A DNA stretch of 64,000 nt from Tolypocladium sp. Sup5 PDA-1 (lineage: Eukaryota; Ascomycota; Sordariomycetes; Hypocreales; Ophiocordycipitaceae), in NCBI GenBank assembly GCA_000750105.3, contig JPHH03000024.1:310001-374000 (forward strand), given 5' to 3'. Shown piece after piece: positions 43,123 to 55,505 of the stretch (position 1 is its first letter; each line of letters opens with the position of its first letter). The position numbers were made by a program, and so were the translations under genes. Under the pieces are notes generated by a model. It was not told the DNA's origin. It did not search any database and saw only the letters and a program-made list of their open reading frames with translations.

Positions 43123-44813
43123 TGAGCGCACAAGCGAGCGGGCACACGACTGAATACCGGTGTTACAATAATGGCTGCTGATGACTGTGTCAATGGTGTA
43201 TCATGCACAAGCGAGCGACGCCTTCGTCGAGAGCGCTTCAAGGGTCGTCTTTGTCGGCTCCGCCTGCCGCACGCCGCCCGAGTCGCAGTCACACAGTGTG
43301 CGGCTCGTAAGGCAATACCCATCACCGCACCTGCTGCTAGCAGATCTGAATCCAACAAGCAGAATGATGTTTGATCACCAATTAGTCTACCAAACATGAC
43401 GGAGACTACGCATCGGCATCTGACATCGGGAACTAAGTCTTCACCGGGCAGCTCCGGCCCGCAAGCCTGCATCTAGGGGCCCTCGGCGGTTCTCCGAACC
43501 ATGACCACATGTATCTCCTTTTGACCCGCAGTATCAGGGGCAATTCTCGAGATCCAATGGCTTGCTAGCTTTCAGATGTCTGGAGATGTGTCTGCCACAC
43601 GCGCTTGGCGCACAGATCAATCTACACCTCCAAGTCCTTTTCTGCTTTGCACCCTCCCATCATTGCCACATCCTTGCCATTCGCTGCCTTGGCTTACTTG
43701 TAAGCATTTCTAGAAGCTTGCTGCGACCTGTATCTGGCTGCTGCATCGTAGTATGTGAACTAGCAGTCTTCACGCAACAGACAATTCTACATAGAGATGG
43801 TAATCTAGCCTAATCGAGACTTTGATTTGGGCCTCCTGTCCGCTCGCAAGAGATGGTGGTCGTACAACTACAATGCTATGGAGCTTGGTTCTCGAGGAGA
43901 AACGAAACATCACATAGTGGGGGTCTTCTTCGACAGGGGCCTTGGTGCAGGAACCTCTGTATGGTTTCTCGTTCATTGAACTAGGCCATTAAACCGAACC
44001 AGACTGTCGGGACAATGGCACTGGTATAAAAAACAGTAGCATGGCCTGGAAGAGAAAAACTCCAACCTCGATCTTTCATCTACTTCACGTCTTTCTTTGA
44101 GAATCATTGACTTTACCTTAATTACATCATGCTTTATCCTCCACATGACACGATGGGACGGGCAAGACCGAACCCGGAAACGGTCCGCATGATCGCCCCA
44201 AACTTTGCTTTGGGCGGCAGGCCGCGCGGAAGGTCAGCCTGGCTGACTGCCTGGTCCTCGACAACCCGAGGGTTGTTCGGGTCCTGGGCAGGCAAAGGAG
44301 CAGAGCCCCACGCCTGTGCTTGAGTTGATGCGAATGTCGCCCATGAGGAGCCTCGCCTGCAGTCTGTGCGACCCAAAAATTCGTGGTCAGGGGCGACTCC
44401 CATCGGCCTTTGAAAGTGATTTGAGCCCAAAACCACTCTAAAATGTCGGCAAAGCATCGCTTTGTTATGTAGGCCATCGGGGAGCCTTTACCTGCCGGGC
44501 CCGCAATCGAAAGGTCCCGCTCGGCATTTGTGGTCCCTCGGGTTGCCCCGAGCGGCCCGAGCATTCACCAGGCTCCGGGTCCGGGACTTCGTCATCAACA
44601 CTGCCGACGGCTACCGCGTTCATACACGGGCGTATTCCGTTCGACGCAGGGTCTTGTGGGCTGTGCAGCCATGAAATTGATACGCGTCATAACATGCAGA
44701 GCGTGACGGTGTCTTACGCGTTCTCCTAATTGCTGATATCTTTTAACCACCCCTCCGCTCGGATTCCTTGACACCCTTTTACGTGTAACCAGTTCCTGCC
44801 CTTTACAGTCTCT
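43123..44813. other. Gene-free stretch
   Basis: I find no supported gene in this 1.7 kb. A minus-strand frame 44564-44127 is open for 145 codons but has no domain. Confidence 0.45.
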
Positions 44814-44820
44814 TATAAAT
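44814..44820 (+). promoter_or_regulatory. TATA-like box of the ABC transporter gene
   Basis: TATAAAT lies 66 bp before the start codon at 44886, a usual place for mould promoters. Confidence 0.35.
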
Positions 44821-44885
44821 CTCAACACTTCTAGTCGATAATTTACCTGCAAGAGCAAGTGCTGCCATCACATTGAATCAGCGCC

Positions 44886-47800
44886 ATGGAGCGAAACGAA
44901 GCGGTTGCGACGACTAAGCCACCGGCGCAGGATCCAAGTTCTGAGAAAGAACAGGTATTGTCGAGTACAGAAGTCGAGGCAACAACCAACATCAAGGTTC
45001 GACCCGAGAGAGAGCCAGGATTCAAGGATTACATTGTTCGTTGGCATTGTCCCGCCACGTGGGCGGCGCCGTACTAACAACCCACGCTCAGCGCATCTTC
45101 TCATATGCTACGAAATGGGACGTGTTCGCCTATGTCGCTGCGGCAATCGCCTCAATCGGTGCCGGCATTGTGAGCTCCGACTCCCGTCCCCAGATGTTAA
45201 AGCCATCCTGCAGCCTCCAGTGCGTAAGCTAATCCCAGCCTTTCCGCAGACCCTTCCCCTGATGAACGTCGTCTTTGGTAGGCAGATTGCTCGCTCTGCC
45301 GTGTCTAAATACTGATTTCTGTCCAGGAAGGCTGGTCGGTGACTTCAATTCCTACTTCTTGCCTAACCCTGCCATGGCAGAGACTGAGTTCAAGGCGAGC
45401 CTAAACAAGCAATCGTAAGCCAAATCAGCATGCTGGCGTTGCTCCTGACGGTTAATGCCTGGTCCCAGGCTATACATTTTCTTCCTCTTCCTGGGTCGTT
45501 TCGTTCTCGGCTACGTCAACAAGGTGACTTGCCTGAGTCGTGAGTTTGCCTATGCGTGCTTACATGAGACAAGGTCTGCTTCCGAATGATTGGCATCCGG
45601 CTGTCGAGTGCTATACGACTGCAGTACCTGCAAAGCCTCTTCGGACAGACGATCCATGTCATTGACTCAATGCCCTCGGGGACCGCCGCCGCGACCATTA
45701 CCACGACGGCCGACACCTTGCAAATGGGTATATCGGAAAAGCTTGGCACTTTTGTCGAGTACACCGTCACCGTCGTTGCGGCTATCGTCGTGGCCTTCAC
45801 GTACAACTGGTCCTTGACTTTGGTTACCGCCTCCGTTATACTCTTCATTGCCTTGGCCGTCGGCATTCTTGTCCCTTTCATCATGAAAGGCTATACGGTC
45901 ATTACCAAAGTATGAGGCGTTCGTTCGTGGTAGAATCCTGGCTAACTATCGGTCACAGGCAGAGGAAAGCGCAGCAGCTGTTGCGAGCGAGACTCTTAAC
46001 AGCATTCGTATGGTTACCGCTTGTGGCGCCCAAGACCACATGGCCAGTCGGTACTCTGTCTGGATAGAGAAAGCTAAAATGCAGGGGAAGTTAACGTCTC
46101 CTTTCGTGGCTCTTCAGTTCGGCATTATTGTGAGCATCCCCCCAATGTGCGACGAGATATCATCTTCTAATGCCGTCAGTATTTTGCCCTGTATGGAGCA
46201 TTTGGCCTCGCCTTCTGGTACGGCAACCGGTCCTACGCCGACGGTCGAATCGATAACGTTGGCACAGTTCTCATGTATGTGACCAGAATCCCTGCATCAT
46301 TTATTGCCAGAGGGCATGCTCAACGTTCTAAAGCGTCATGATGTCCATTTTGATGGTGGTAATCTCTCTTGAACGGGTATCAGCACCAATTCTTGACGTC
46401 GGCAAGGCGACTATCGCTGCCTGTGGATTCTTCACGGTCATCGACGCACCACGCCCATACACGGGATCTCTCCAGGACGCAGACATATCCGCCACGGAAG
46501 ATATTGTCTTCAGAGACGTCACTTTTGCATATCCTAGCAGGCCACGGACCAAGGTCCTCGATGACCTTAATCTGACAATAGAGGCCGGCAAGGTGACCGC
46601 GATTGTGGGACCGTCCGGCTCGGGAAAGAGCACCATTGTTGGCCTCGTGCAAAGGTGGTATACGCTTCAGGACCAATACATCATTGAAAAGGTCATCGAC
46701 CAAGAGGAGAAACAAAAGGATGGGAAGAAAGCAAAAAATGCCAAAAACATCATGGAAACGGGCAGACATTCCGACAACGATGACGACGCCTCGAGACTAT
46801 CACCGGCGGAATCAGGCCCGGCCGTTGAGCTTAAAGGCTCGATTTGTACTTCGGCCCATGCACTGGACGACATTGACCTGAAATGGTGGCGGTCACAGAT
46901 CGGGCTGGTTCAACAGGAACCATTCTTGTTCAATGAAACCGTCTACCAAAACGTCGCATACGGCCTGGTTGGTTCCCAGTGGGAATCGGAATCCGAAGAG
47001 AAGAGGAGGGGGCTGGTCAATAGGGCGTGCAAGGAAGCCTTCGCAGACGAATTTATCGACCGTCTTCCAGATGTATGCACCCTCAACTATGCTGCCAGAC
47101 TTGGGTTATCATGACGCTGACGATATAAAGGGCTATGACACCCATGTCGGCGATGGCGGCGCAAAGCTCTCGGGGGGCCAGCGACAGCGCCTGGCCATCG
47201 CCCGGAGCATCGTCAAGAAGCCCAAGATCCTCATCCTCGACGAGGCTACCAGTGCCATCGACGTTCGCAGCGAACAGATCGTCCAGGCTGCCCTCGATAG
47301 AGTCTCGCGGAATCGGACTACAGTCGTAATTGCCCACCGCCTATCCACGATTAAGGAGGCCGACAGGATTATCGTCCTGCAGCGGGGACGGGTCGTCGAG
47401 ACGGGGACCCATGAAAGCCTCCTGAAGAATCCCGAAGGAGTATACCACGGCCTTGTGCTCGCACAGCAACTCTCCCTCGGCGATCCTACAGCAAGCACCG
47501 GTGAGGACATTGCTGAAGGGGGCACTGGAAGAGCCCCGAGCTGCGAAAAGAGTGCGGCCAGGTCCGGCACAGAGACCGATGTTAAAAAGCCAGAAGGAGA
47601 GAACCGAAGCCTGGTTGGTAGCTACGGGAGGCTTCTCTACGAACAAAGGAGCCAGTGGCTGTTTTGCATTCTCGCAGTGCTGTTTGCCATGTGCGCTTCA
47701 GGTAAAGCCTAACCATTCCGCCGGTCCTTGGCACTTGAACTGATAGGCCACATGGTAGCTTCCACGCCTCTCCAGGCCTACCTTTTCGCAAAAGTCGTTG

Positions 47801-49657
47801 TCATCTTCCAGGAACAAGGTCAGCAGCTTATTGACGATGGAAACTTTTGGTCGTTGATGTGGCTGGTTATGGCCATCGGTGTGGGCTTATCATACTTCTT
47901 CATGGGACTCATTACCACAAATCTTGCGCACGTAAGTTGAAGTTCATCATAGGCATCCAAACTCGAGGCTGACCCAGCTCCGACCCCCAGTATACCTCAG
48001 CGACGTATGGAAACCAGTACTTTCGAGCCATCCTCTTCCAGGAGACATCCTTTTTCGATCACGAGCAGAATTCGCAAGGCACGCTTGCATCCCGGGTTGC
48101 AGGTGATCCCAAGCAGCTTCAGGAACTGTTAGGCATCAACATGGCCATGGTTTACACCGGGTGCGTTTTACTTTTCTCGATGTGCCCTGCGACATAAAGC
48201 AGACTGACCCACGACCAGTGCCTTTAATCTCATTGGAGCCATGGCCATCGCCTTCGCGTTTAGCTGGAAGCTGGCACTCGTGGCTCTCTGCGTAACCATG
48301 CCTGTCGGCTTCATCTCTGGCTACTGGCGCCTTAAGTACGAGACCCAGTTCAACGAGATGAATGCGGCCGTCTTCGCTGAGAGCTCCAAGTTCGCGGCGG
48401 AATCTATCGGGGCATTTCGAACCGTCGCGTCGCTAACGCTTGAGGACGTGATCTGCACCCGCTACAAGAAGCTCCTACAAAGCCACGTCAAGGTGGCCAC
48501 CAAGAAGACTTGGTGGACAAGCTTGATCTTCGCCTTATCGGACAGCGTCAGTCTCGCCTGTCAGGCGCTGATCTTCTGGTACGGCGGCAATCTCTTGGCG
48601 AGACACGAGCTGGGTGTGCTCAGCTTCCTGATATGTCTCATGGCCGTCATCCACGGCGCAGAGGGTGCGGGCCAATGCCTTGGCTTTGGGCCGAATGCCG
48701 CCCGAGCAAACGCCGCGGCCAACCGCATCATGGACATGCAGGAAACGCGCCTCAGAGACGATATCCCGGGCTCGGAGCACATACCGGACACGGACGGCGG
48801 CGTGAAGATTGAGCTTCAGGACGTGCATTTCAGGTATCCCACCAGGGGTGTATCCGTGTTCAAGGGTCTAAACGTCACCATCGAAAAGGGGCAGTTTGCC
48901 GCTCTAGTTGGTGCCTCTGGATGTGGAAAGACCAGCATTATCTCGTTGCTGGAACGATTCTACAATATCCACAAGGGAGCCATCCTTGCAAACGGGAAAA
49001 ACATCAGGGACCTCAATGTGTACAAGTACCGGAAGTGCTTGTCTCTCGTTGCTCAGGAACAGACCCTGTTTCGAGGTAGAGACAACCTCTGAATGAGTCA
49101 ACCACCAGTCGAACATGTGCCGCTAACCATTATATACCACAGGAACCATCAAAGAAAATATCTTCCTCGGGATCGACCCTGAGACCCCCGACGACCAGCT
49201 TCACCAAGCTTGTCGCGATGCTTCCATCCACGACTTTATCGTCTCGCTGCCAGACGGCTACAACACCGACGTCGGCAGCCACGGCGTCTCGCTCTCGGGA
49301 GGCCAGAAGCAGCGCGTCGCAATCGCGCGGGCCCTGATTCGCAACCCCAGCATCCTCCTTCTCGACGAAGCCACGAGCTCTCTCGACTCCGAGTCGGAAA
49401 AGGTTGTCCAGGCGGCGATCGAGAGGGCCGGCAAGGGCCGGACGATGGTTGTCGTGGCCCACCGCCTTGCGACCGTGCAAAATGCGGACGTCATCTTTGT
49501 GCTCGGAGATGGCAAGGTGCTAGAGCAGGGGAGCCACGAGGAGTTGCTGAAGAATGGGGGCGTTTATTGGCACATGGTGAGTCTGGAGTTGAGCATACGA
49601 GTTTAGAAATGCCTCTGACGTGTCAAACAGTGTTGTAGTCAAGCCCTCGACAGATAA
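44886..49657 (+). CDS. Full-length ABCB (MDR/P-glyc type) exporter
   Basis: ATP-driven efflux pump with the order TMD1-NBD1-TMD2-NBD2. Fifteen exons with consistent phases: 44886-45035, 45092-45169, 45250-45277, 45327-45414, 45469-45523, 45574-45909, 45959-46129, 46180-46274, 46334-47072, 47131-47701, 47747-47931, 47991-48160, 48219-49075, 49143-49576, 49631-49657; total 3984 nt, 1327 residues. NBD1 has Walker [10 protein letters not shown], signature LSGGQRQR and Walker [16 protein letters not shown]2 has [17 protein letters not shown] and [15 protein letters not shown]1 has a charged insert of about 60 residues between Walker A and the Q-loop ([14 protein letters not shown]...), also seen in some other mould ABCB pumps. 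The last tiny exon ends CCSQALDR, like the usual ..QSLDR tail. Located in plasma or vacuolar membrane; substrate unknown, perhaps toxins or metabolites. It is tail to tail with a Zn2Cys6 regulator. Confidence 0.93.
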
Positions 49658-50447
49658 CTTCGAACGGACTCGTCCTTGAATTCTAGTGCACTTCCTATCC
49701 ACGACAGGAGGCATCTTGCGTTGCCATGCATACGGACATTTGTTGATAGACCTGGCTTGTACCTGGCCCTTAGTATAACGAGTTTTAGGTCAGGATGCTG
49801 GACTTGTGTTTGGTACATGTAATTCTCCGTGTTAGCCAAAATTCATTTCCTACTACTACACTCTGCACTTCAAGGATACAATCGACAACGTCTACAGCGA
49901 CCATGACATGCTTCCCGAGATTGACACTGGCCCAGCGGGGGAAGCTGGTGTCTGATGGACTGACTATCAACCTACCTGACAAGTCAGCGACCACCTACTA
50001 GGGCCTTTGCACAGCTCATTATGAGCTGATATCTAGACTTGTTCGTCGAATGCGGCAAATGGGTTGCGTTGCCGCTGTATGAGTATGTTCACCGTCTATG
50101 CTGATGACGCGGTCTCAAGATTTAGGCGGAGAGCTCAGGCTACTCGGGTCGCGCCGAAGAACCACAAATCCCGAACTGTGTACCGGCAACCAGTCTTTCG
50201 GGCCCGGCACATTCCCCGTGTTGCGAGTCCGAGGTCACACTCTTCCTCTTTCATGTTGGCTGGCGGACTGGCGGCTCGTGCTTCCGACACCAACTCCAAG
50301 AGTGTTGTTGAGGAGAATGCTATTACGAAGCATCTCAACTCTCATTTTAGGAGACATGAGCATGCATACCTCGTACTTCGTAGAAGTGCCCTTTGTCCGT
50401 GGGCCACACTCCCAATCAGCTACATGAAGCCGAGTCAAACCTGTCCG
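49658..50447. other. Convergent intergenic region
   Basis: Between the 3' ends of the exporter and the regulator. No further gene recognised. Confidence 0.4.
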
Positions 50448-52879
50448 TCAACTCAACGGCAGACCCCCACCATGTTCCATGACTCTGAAGTCAATATTTC
50501 CTTGCCCAAGACAGCTCTCGAGATCAGTCAACGAATCCACCCACGTGGACCAAGTCTGCTCGGACGGTCCATACTCTTCAACAAGCTGGTCCAATCCTGC
50601 CATTTGTTGGTCCATCGCTGATGGGGTTGCCAAAGTCGACTGCCAGCAAGATTGGGAATTGGAATTCAGAGCCAGTAAAGCCTTCTGCAGCTGAGCGATG
50701 AAAGCTGGCCGCTCGACGATCTGGCCTGCTTGAACAATTGCTGTCTCACGAGCTTTCCAAGCTTTCAATGTGTATTGGGCTTGAGCGAAGTGCTGCTTCT
50801 GCGTCATGTCGAAAAGTTCAGGGTGCTGTTCGTATATCTTCTCGACAACCTTCCAGCCGCGGTCAGACAGCGGCCCAGTCAGTCGGTGACAAAGTTGCCC
50901 AGTCAAGGCCGCAAACATGTCCAACCGGAAGTGCGGCTTTATGGACCATTCAAACCTGTACGCCGCCATCTGTTCGTAGGCCTCGCACCCGTGCTCGAGG
51001 CTCGCGAGGAGGGTCCTGAAAATATTGTCCTCAGGGCTGGAGATCTCTGAACCGAATCCCGGTCGCCCCTGAATCGGAACCATCCCGTCTAGCTTCTTCA
51101 TGAGCATTGGCCGAATGGTTAGAGCGGCGACGTGAGCATTGCCCGCCTCGGGGTTTACGTATCTCTCCTCAAGGTCGCGTATGGCTCTATCCAGTTCGTC
51201 GGTGGCGTCACGAAACTTTGACAGCGTCGCCTGGATCCCGTCGGCAGTGTCCTTGCCATCCGGGGTCTGTCCCAGTATGGCCTCTCCTAGAGTCAGCGTT
51301 CCACCCGCAAAGTTGGTTGTTTCTGCGGTGAGCTTGTAGACCCGATGCAAAACGAGGCAGAATGCCATTTCCGTCGGACCTTGGCGTGGATGTACCGGTT
51401 CCGTGGAATTCAGAAACAGATCTGCGTCGTTCAAGTTCTGGGGCTCCTTTGTGTCCCAGTTGACAGGCAGTAGAGATGGGCTTAGGCCTGACGCCATGGC
51501 ATGAGTTGAGTCCTGGACGAAGATCTGCCACCATATTCTCCGCCGCATCTCGGTTTCAAAGGGGCTGAGATTAAGAAGTTCGCCATCGCGATGGTACCCC
51601 GCTTTTTGTGCAATTCGCAGAATAATGCCGCTAATGATCCAGGCTCTATATCGATCGTACCGGCCTTGAAGCGACCACTACCCGTGACGTTAGCCGCGAC
51701 GTTAGCTGCACATGGAGTCTATGCATAGAATTCCGTCGTGTGGAAGCATCGAAATGCGGCTTACCAGAAAGAGTATCAAAGCTTGCAGAGCAGCCATGTC
51801 ATAGTTCTTGAGAAAGTTGAACCTGATTAGTGATAGTTTTGCGCCAAGGGTGAACTTCTGCAGGGCCCTGCAGCGAGACACCTCGAACATTGCTACACAC
51901 TCATGGTCTAAAAGTGATACAATCGCCATGGTGTATATCGAGAAGAGTAGGGCTTGGTTTTGCAGGGTCACCTTGCCAATATCGGCCGCCGCTTCCATGA
52001 CGTACGGTTGAACAGTCGGTGCATGAATAATCTTGGTCAGAGGATTGACTCGGTCCAGGAACAACTGCCAAAGACGAAACACATGGGCAGGGTCTGGCTG
52101 CAGGTCCTCGACCCTAGTCCTCGGGTCGTCTCCAGAGAGCAGTAGATCCGCACTGCTGTCAGGGATAGCGTCCTCGTGGTCGAGGACACTGACATCTCTG
52201 CCATCCTCCGTTTCAACAATGTCTCGCATGCTTTGTAGCTATGGAGAAACAAAACCGTCAGCGGCAGCACAGCGTCACGGGCAGACCACAACCTGGCGAC
52301 ACACGCACTCACCTCATCATACATGCTCGCCCAGATGTGGCAGTCCATGAGTCGGGGCCCACCCTCATGTTGGACCATCATGCCGGCAGGTCTGGACGTC
52401 TGAGGGGAGCTGTCGCTCGTTAGATGGGAAGTCGAGGCTTCCGGGTCAGGAGCGCCGTTTGTAGCGGGCGTCAAGGGGAGAACCCTTTTTGCCGACTGCG
52501 TTGCTGGCCCTCCATCAGTACCGGCGCATTGCAAAAGCAGCTCCTCGCAGCGGGCAAGGCGCTCTCGAAGATCCTGATTCGGCCGTCGACGTCGACGCGT
52601 CGGTGCTGGAGTACTCGGCGTACAGGGAACATTGGCCTGGCACAAAGTACATGAGCAAGTCATCGCCTGATGTCAGGGAGCGGAGGGGGGATAGAACGGG
52701 GTGGCCCTTAACGTGTTCATGACGAGAGCACGAAGTTTTGAGGAGAAGCGTCATTGGCATACCTTGATGCAATTGGAGCAAGGGTCTTTCCGATCGCACT
52801 TTACCTTGCGATGCTGGCAGATGGCGCATGCGAGGACCCGGGCATATCTCTGTGGAGCGGATGCCATGTTTGTCGACAT
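50448..52879 (-). CDS. Zn2Cys6 transcription factor
   Basis: Four exons, 52879-52763, 52636-52313, 52238-51765 and 51677-50448, with introns of 126, 74 and 87 nt, all in phase 0; 714 residues. The zinc cluster CAICQHRKVKCDRKDPCSNC plus IKANVPC spans the first intron and has the standard C-x2-C-x6-C-x5-C-x2-C-x6-C spacing, followed by a basic linker (TRRRRRPNQ) and a short leucine-containing helix (LRERLARCEELLLQ). The middle region (RLWQLFLDRVNPLTKIIHAP ... AALQALILFL ... GYHRDGELLNLSPFETEMRR) is the fungal_trans domain. ATG 52879 is the first in frame. It acts in the nucleus; the neighbouring exporter is a plausible target, but nothing in the sequence proves this. Confidence 0.9.
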
Positions 52880-54701
52880 GGTCAGGAGCTGCACCCTTGG
52901 GCTTGACGGACTGATATGCGACCACTGAGGGGAGTCAAGGTAAGGAGGCACAGCGAGGCAGAAGAATGGCGAGGTTCAAGCCGCCAGCGTCCGCGCAAGT
53001 GCTGAAGAGTAGAGCATGAAGCGGAGTTCGGTAACGATTTGTGTCAGCAGCTGGCGAAGAGCAGAGGAAGACTAACTAGCCAATGGGGGCCTGGAGCACG
53101 TAAATGCCACTGCTAACGTTCGTGGAGTCTGCCCAGAGTGATGGCGCGTCGTCTTACGACGCTAGGGCTGGGTGCTGACACCGCTGATGACCCCTTACAC
53201 GAATAGGGCATGGCTCTTGGACCGTAACCAACCGAATCAGTTAGCCCTGCACCTGTTTGCCCGCCACTGTTCAACTCTAACGGCACAGATTTCTCGTGCC
53301 ACCAATGCCGATCATTTGGACCAACTATAGCAATTCATCAAGGCAAAAGATGACTTGCAAAGTCGCATGTGGAGCATGGCATGTTGTCAGGAGTTTAAGT
53401 AAAGCACAAGTCCATGAGCTAACTATACTGGCGGGTCAAGCACTAGCAACGTCCAGCCCACATTCTCTGATCCTTTCCCTGCGCTGGGGGCTCCCAGCCT
53501 CTCGCTCGCCCTAGAGTCCTCCTTTGGCGGGCGGCTATGCCAACGCAAAAGATATTGGCGCGTTCCGGACTCTTGTTCGAGTTGCAGCACAGGCCCTGGG
53601 AGAGAGCCCATCGTGATCGTAGGTATTTGCCGACTGAGGTCTGCGGTCTTGATGAGGTTATGGGGACTCGAAACACCCGAAAGAGGAAAGTTAGAACTCA
53701 TGTGTTTCACGCCAGCCAGTGTCACCACCGAAGTGGAACGACGGTAGTTGAGCTTCTGGGGCTTCAGCCGTGCTCAGCCCTTTCATGCGACTGAGGGCCG
53801 CCGTGACCGAGAGACTCAGATGTGCCGGCAGGTGACGTCGTTCGCCAACCGGTCGACATTATCGCGTTGGACGATATAGGCTCGACGACGATGAGCGCGA
53901 CCATTGTTTCGCGAAACCCGCCGCCCTCTATCCAGGTGCCGTTGTCGAAGCAGATTGAGAAATTCGGCAACTTTTCTGCACCGTCATCCGTCCTCTTTCC
54001 ACGTCAGCATCAGCAGTGCCGCAAGGGCGGACAGATTCTGCGGTCGCAGATTTTGCCCTTTCCCAACCTGGCCATCTCAGCAACGGAGAAATTTTTCTGG
54101 CGACTATCATTCCCATTATTTCATCATTGTTTTCGTCATGATGCTCGTCTGCTACTGCCACCATTGGCGTGCGCGCCAGGCCTGTCTGTCCAGAAAGTAT
54201 CGCATCACTTGGTGGCAGGCCGTCTAGGCACGGCCGATTCGGAGCCTTCGATGCGCGAAGTCGAAGCGACGGGAGGTACCGCCACACAAACAGAGACCCA
54301 GCTGTCCAGGCCGGCGAAGGTTTGCCATACAGCAGCTAACTGCCGAGCCTTAAGACGACGGTCCTCTGCGACGTTGGGCCGCATGTCCGACCCAACGATG
54401 CCGCAGGCCCTTCTAGCCGACAAAGCGCAAACACAGAGAGTGACGACGGCATGCAATCATAGGCCACGGCGAAAGGTGAGGGAACGACGATCCCGGCGAG
54501 TAGCGAGAAGTCTGCACGAAACCATAGATCAGGCACGACGTTCCCTGGGTCGACTCATCAGAAAATGTTTAGGACAGGATTCTTGTCTGAGGTGAAAACC
54601 GGGGAATTCAGGTCAGGCTTAAATGTCACAATACCCACGGTAGAAGACCTTCTGAGTGTGCAATCTACACCAGTCGAGACGTACCAGCCTCTGAAGCATT
54701 A
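52880..54701. other. Gene-free stretch, 1.8 kb
   Basis: Promoter side of the regulator gene, then open frames on both strands (one of 257 codons at 53822-54595, +) in which I find no domain or convincing start. Confidence 0.35.
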
Positions 54702-55505
54702 TTGGCCACGGCAGAGTTTGGGCCCCTGGCCAACGCGACTTCCGACTCGGCTACTTTTCCATCCACGTTCGAGAGCTACCGAAGAATGACTGTGCCTGAC
54801 GACTCGTCAGTGCTAATCCTGGCTACGATATCAAAAAGTGAAGCAGAGGAGAACATCTCCCAAGCTCAGGGAGCCGGACACGGCCTGCTGAGCTCTCGAA
54901 TGAGGGACAGTCTTCGTCCTCTCCCGGTCAAAAGGCATCGCACTAGAGAAGGAACGGACGATAGCGAAGATGAATACGTGCCAGCACGCAAGCGTCTCAA
55001 AGCCGCGGCCCCCACTCTCAGGCAGCGCAATGCACAGCGCGATCCCGGACTGCCACGGAGGCCGAGACCACGCGCTGCCAGGAAACAGAAGAGATGGAGC
55101 GGGGATAACGCCTCGTCCGCAAACACAGAGGCGCCTGTCCACACTGCCATTGCGAGCTATGAGGAATGGCCACTTCCCGATGCTGTGCTCAAATGCGTCC
55201 GAGACAATGGCACAACGACGTTCCAACTGCAGTTTACTTGGGCCACTACGTGTGAGGCACATAGTACCCAAGATCAACCGGCAACCAAACGCTATCTATT
55301 ATCGAAGAAAGTCCAGAATCCGAGACTTACAGCCAGAGAAGAGCGATCTGAGAAGTAGACGGAGAGCATCCTAGGACCGCCCAGCCAGCCAGATGACACA
55401 AATCATGACGCCGACGTTTACCAGGTGGAATGCTTGCTTTCCCGGTGGGGGAAGCACATTTTCTTAGTGAAGTGGTCCGATGGTACCACCGGATGGGAGA
55501 TCTGA
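54702..55505 (+). pseudogene. Chromodomain protein relic
   Basis: One frame throughout. An Arg-rich, nuclear-looking part (KRHRTREGTDDSEDEYVPAR) is followed by EEWPLPDAVLKCVRDNGTTT then FQLQFTW, a block of mould proteins with this layout. After an in-frame TAG at 55356-55358 the same frame reads DVYQVECLLSRWGKHIFLVK and then WSDGTTGWEI, the aromatic-cage core of a chromodomain (Y.VE.LL....fLVKW...tWE). TGA 55503-55505 ends it where WEPRENI-like sequence would be expected; CGA to TGA is likely. Chromodomains bind methylated histone tails; this copy is broken. Confidence 0.55.

Noticed and set aside
42636..43181. 181-codon + strand ORF overlapping the end of the recombinase-like ORF
   Set aside because: Different frame over the same GC-rich DNA and 17-bp repeat; the main frame carries the conserved motifs.
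53822..54595. 257-codon + strand ORF
   Set aside because: No domain, no ATG-led context that convinces, mixed codon use; likely chance.
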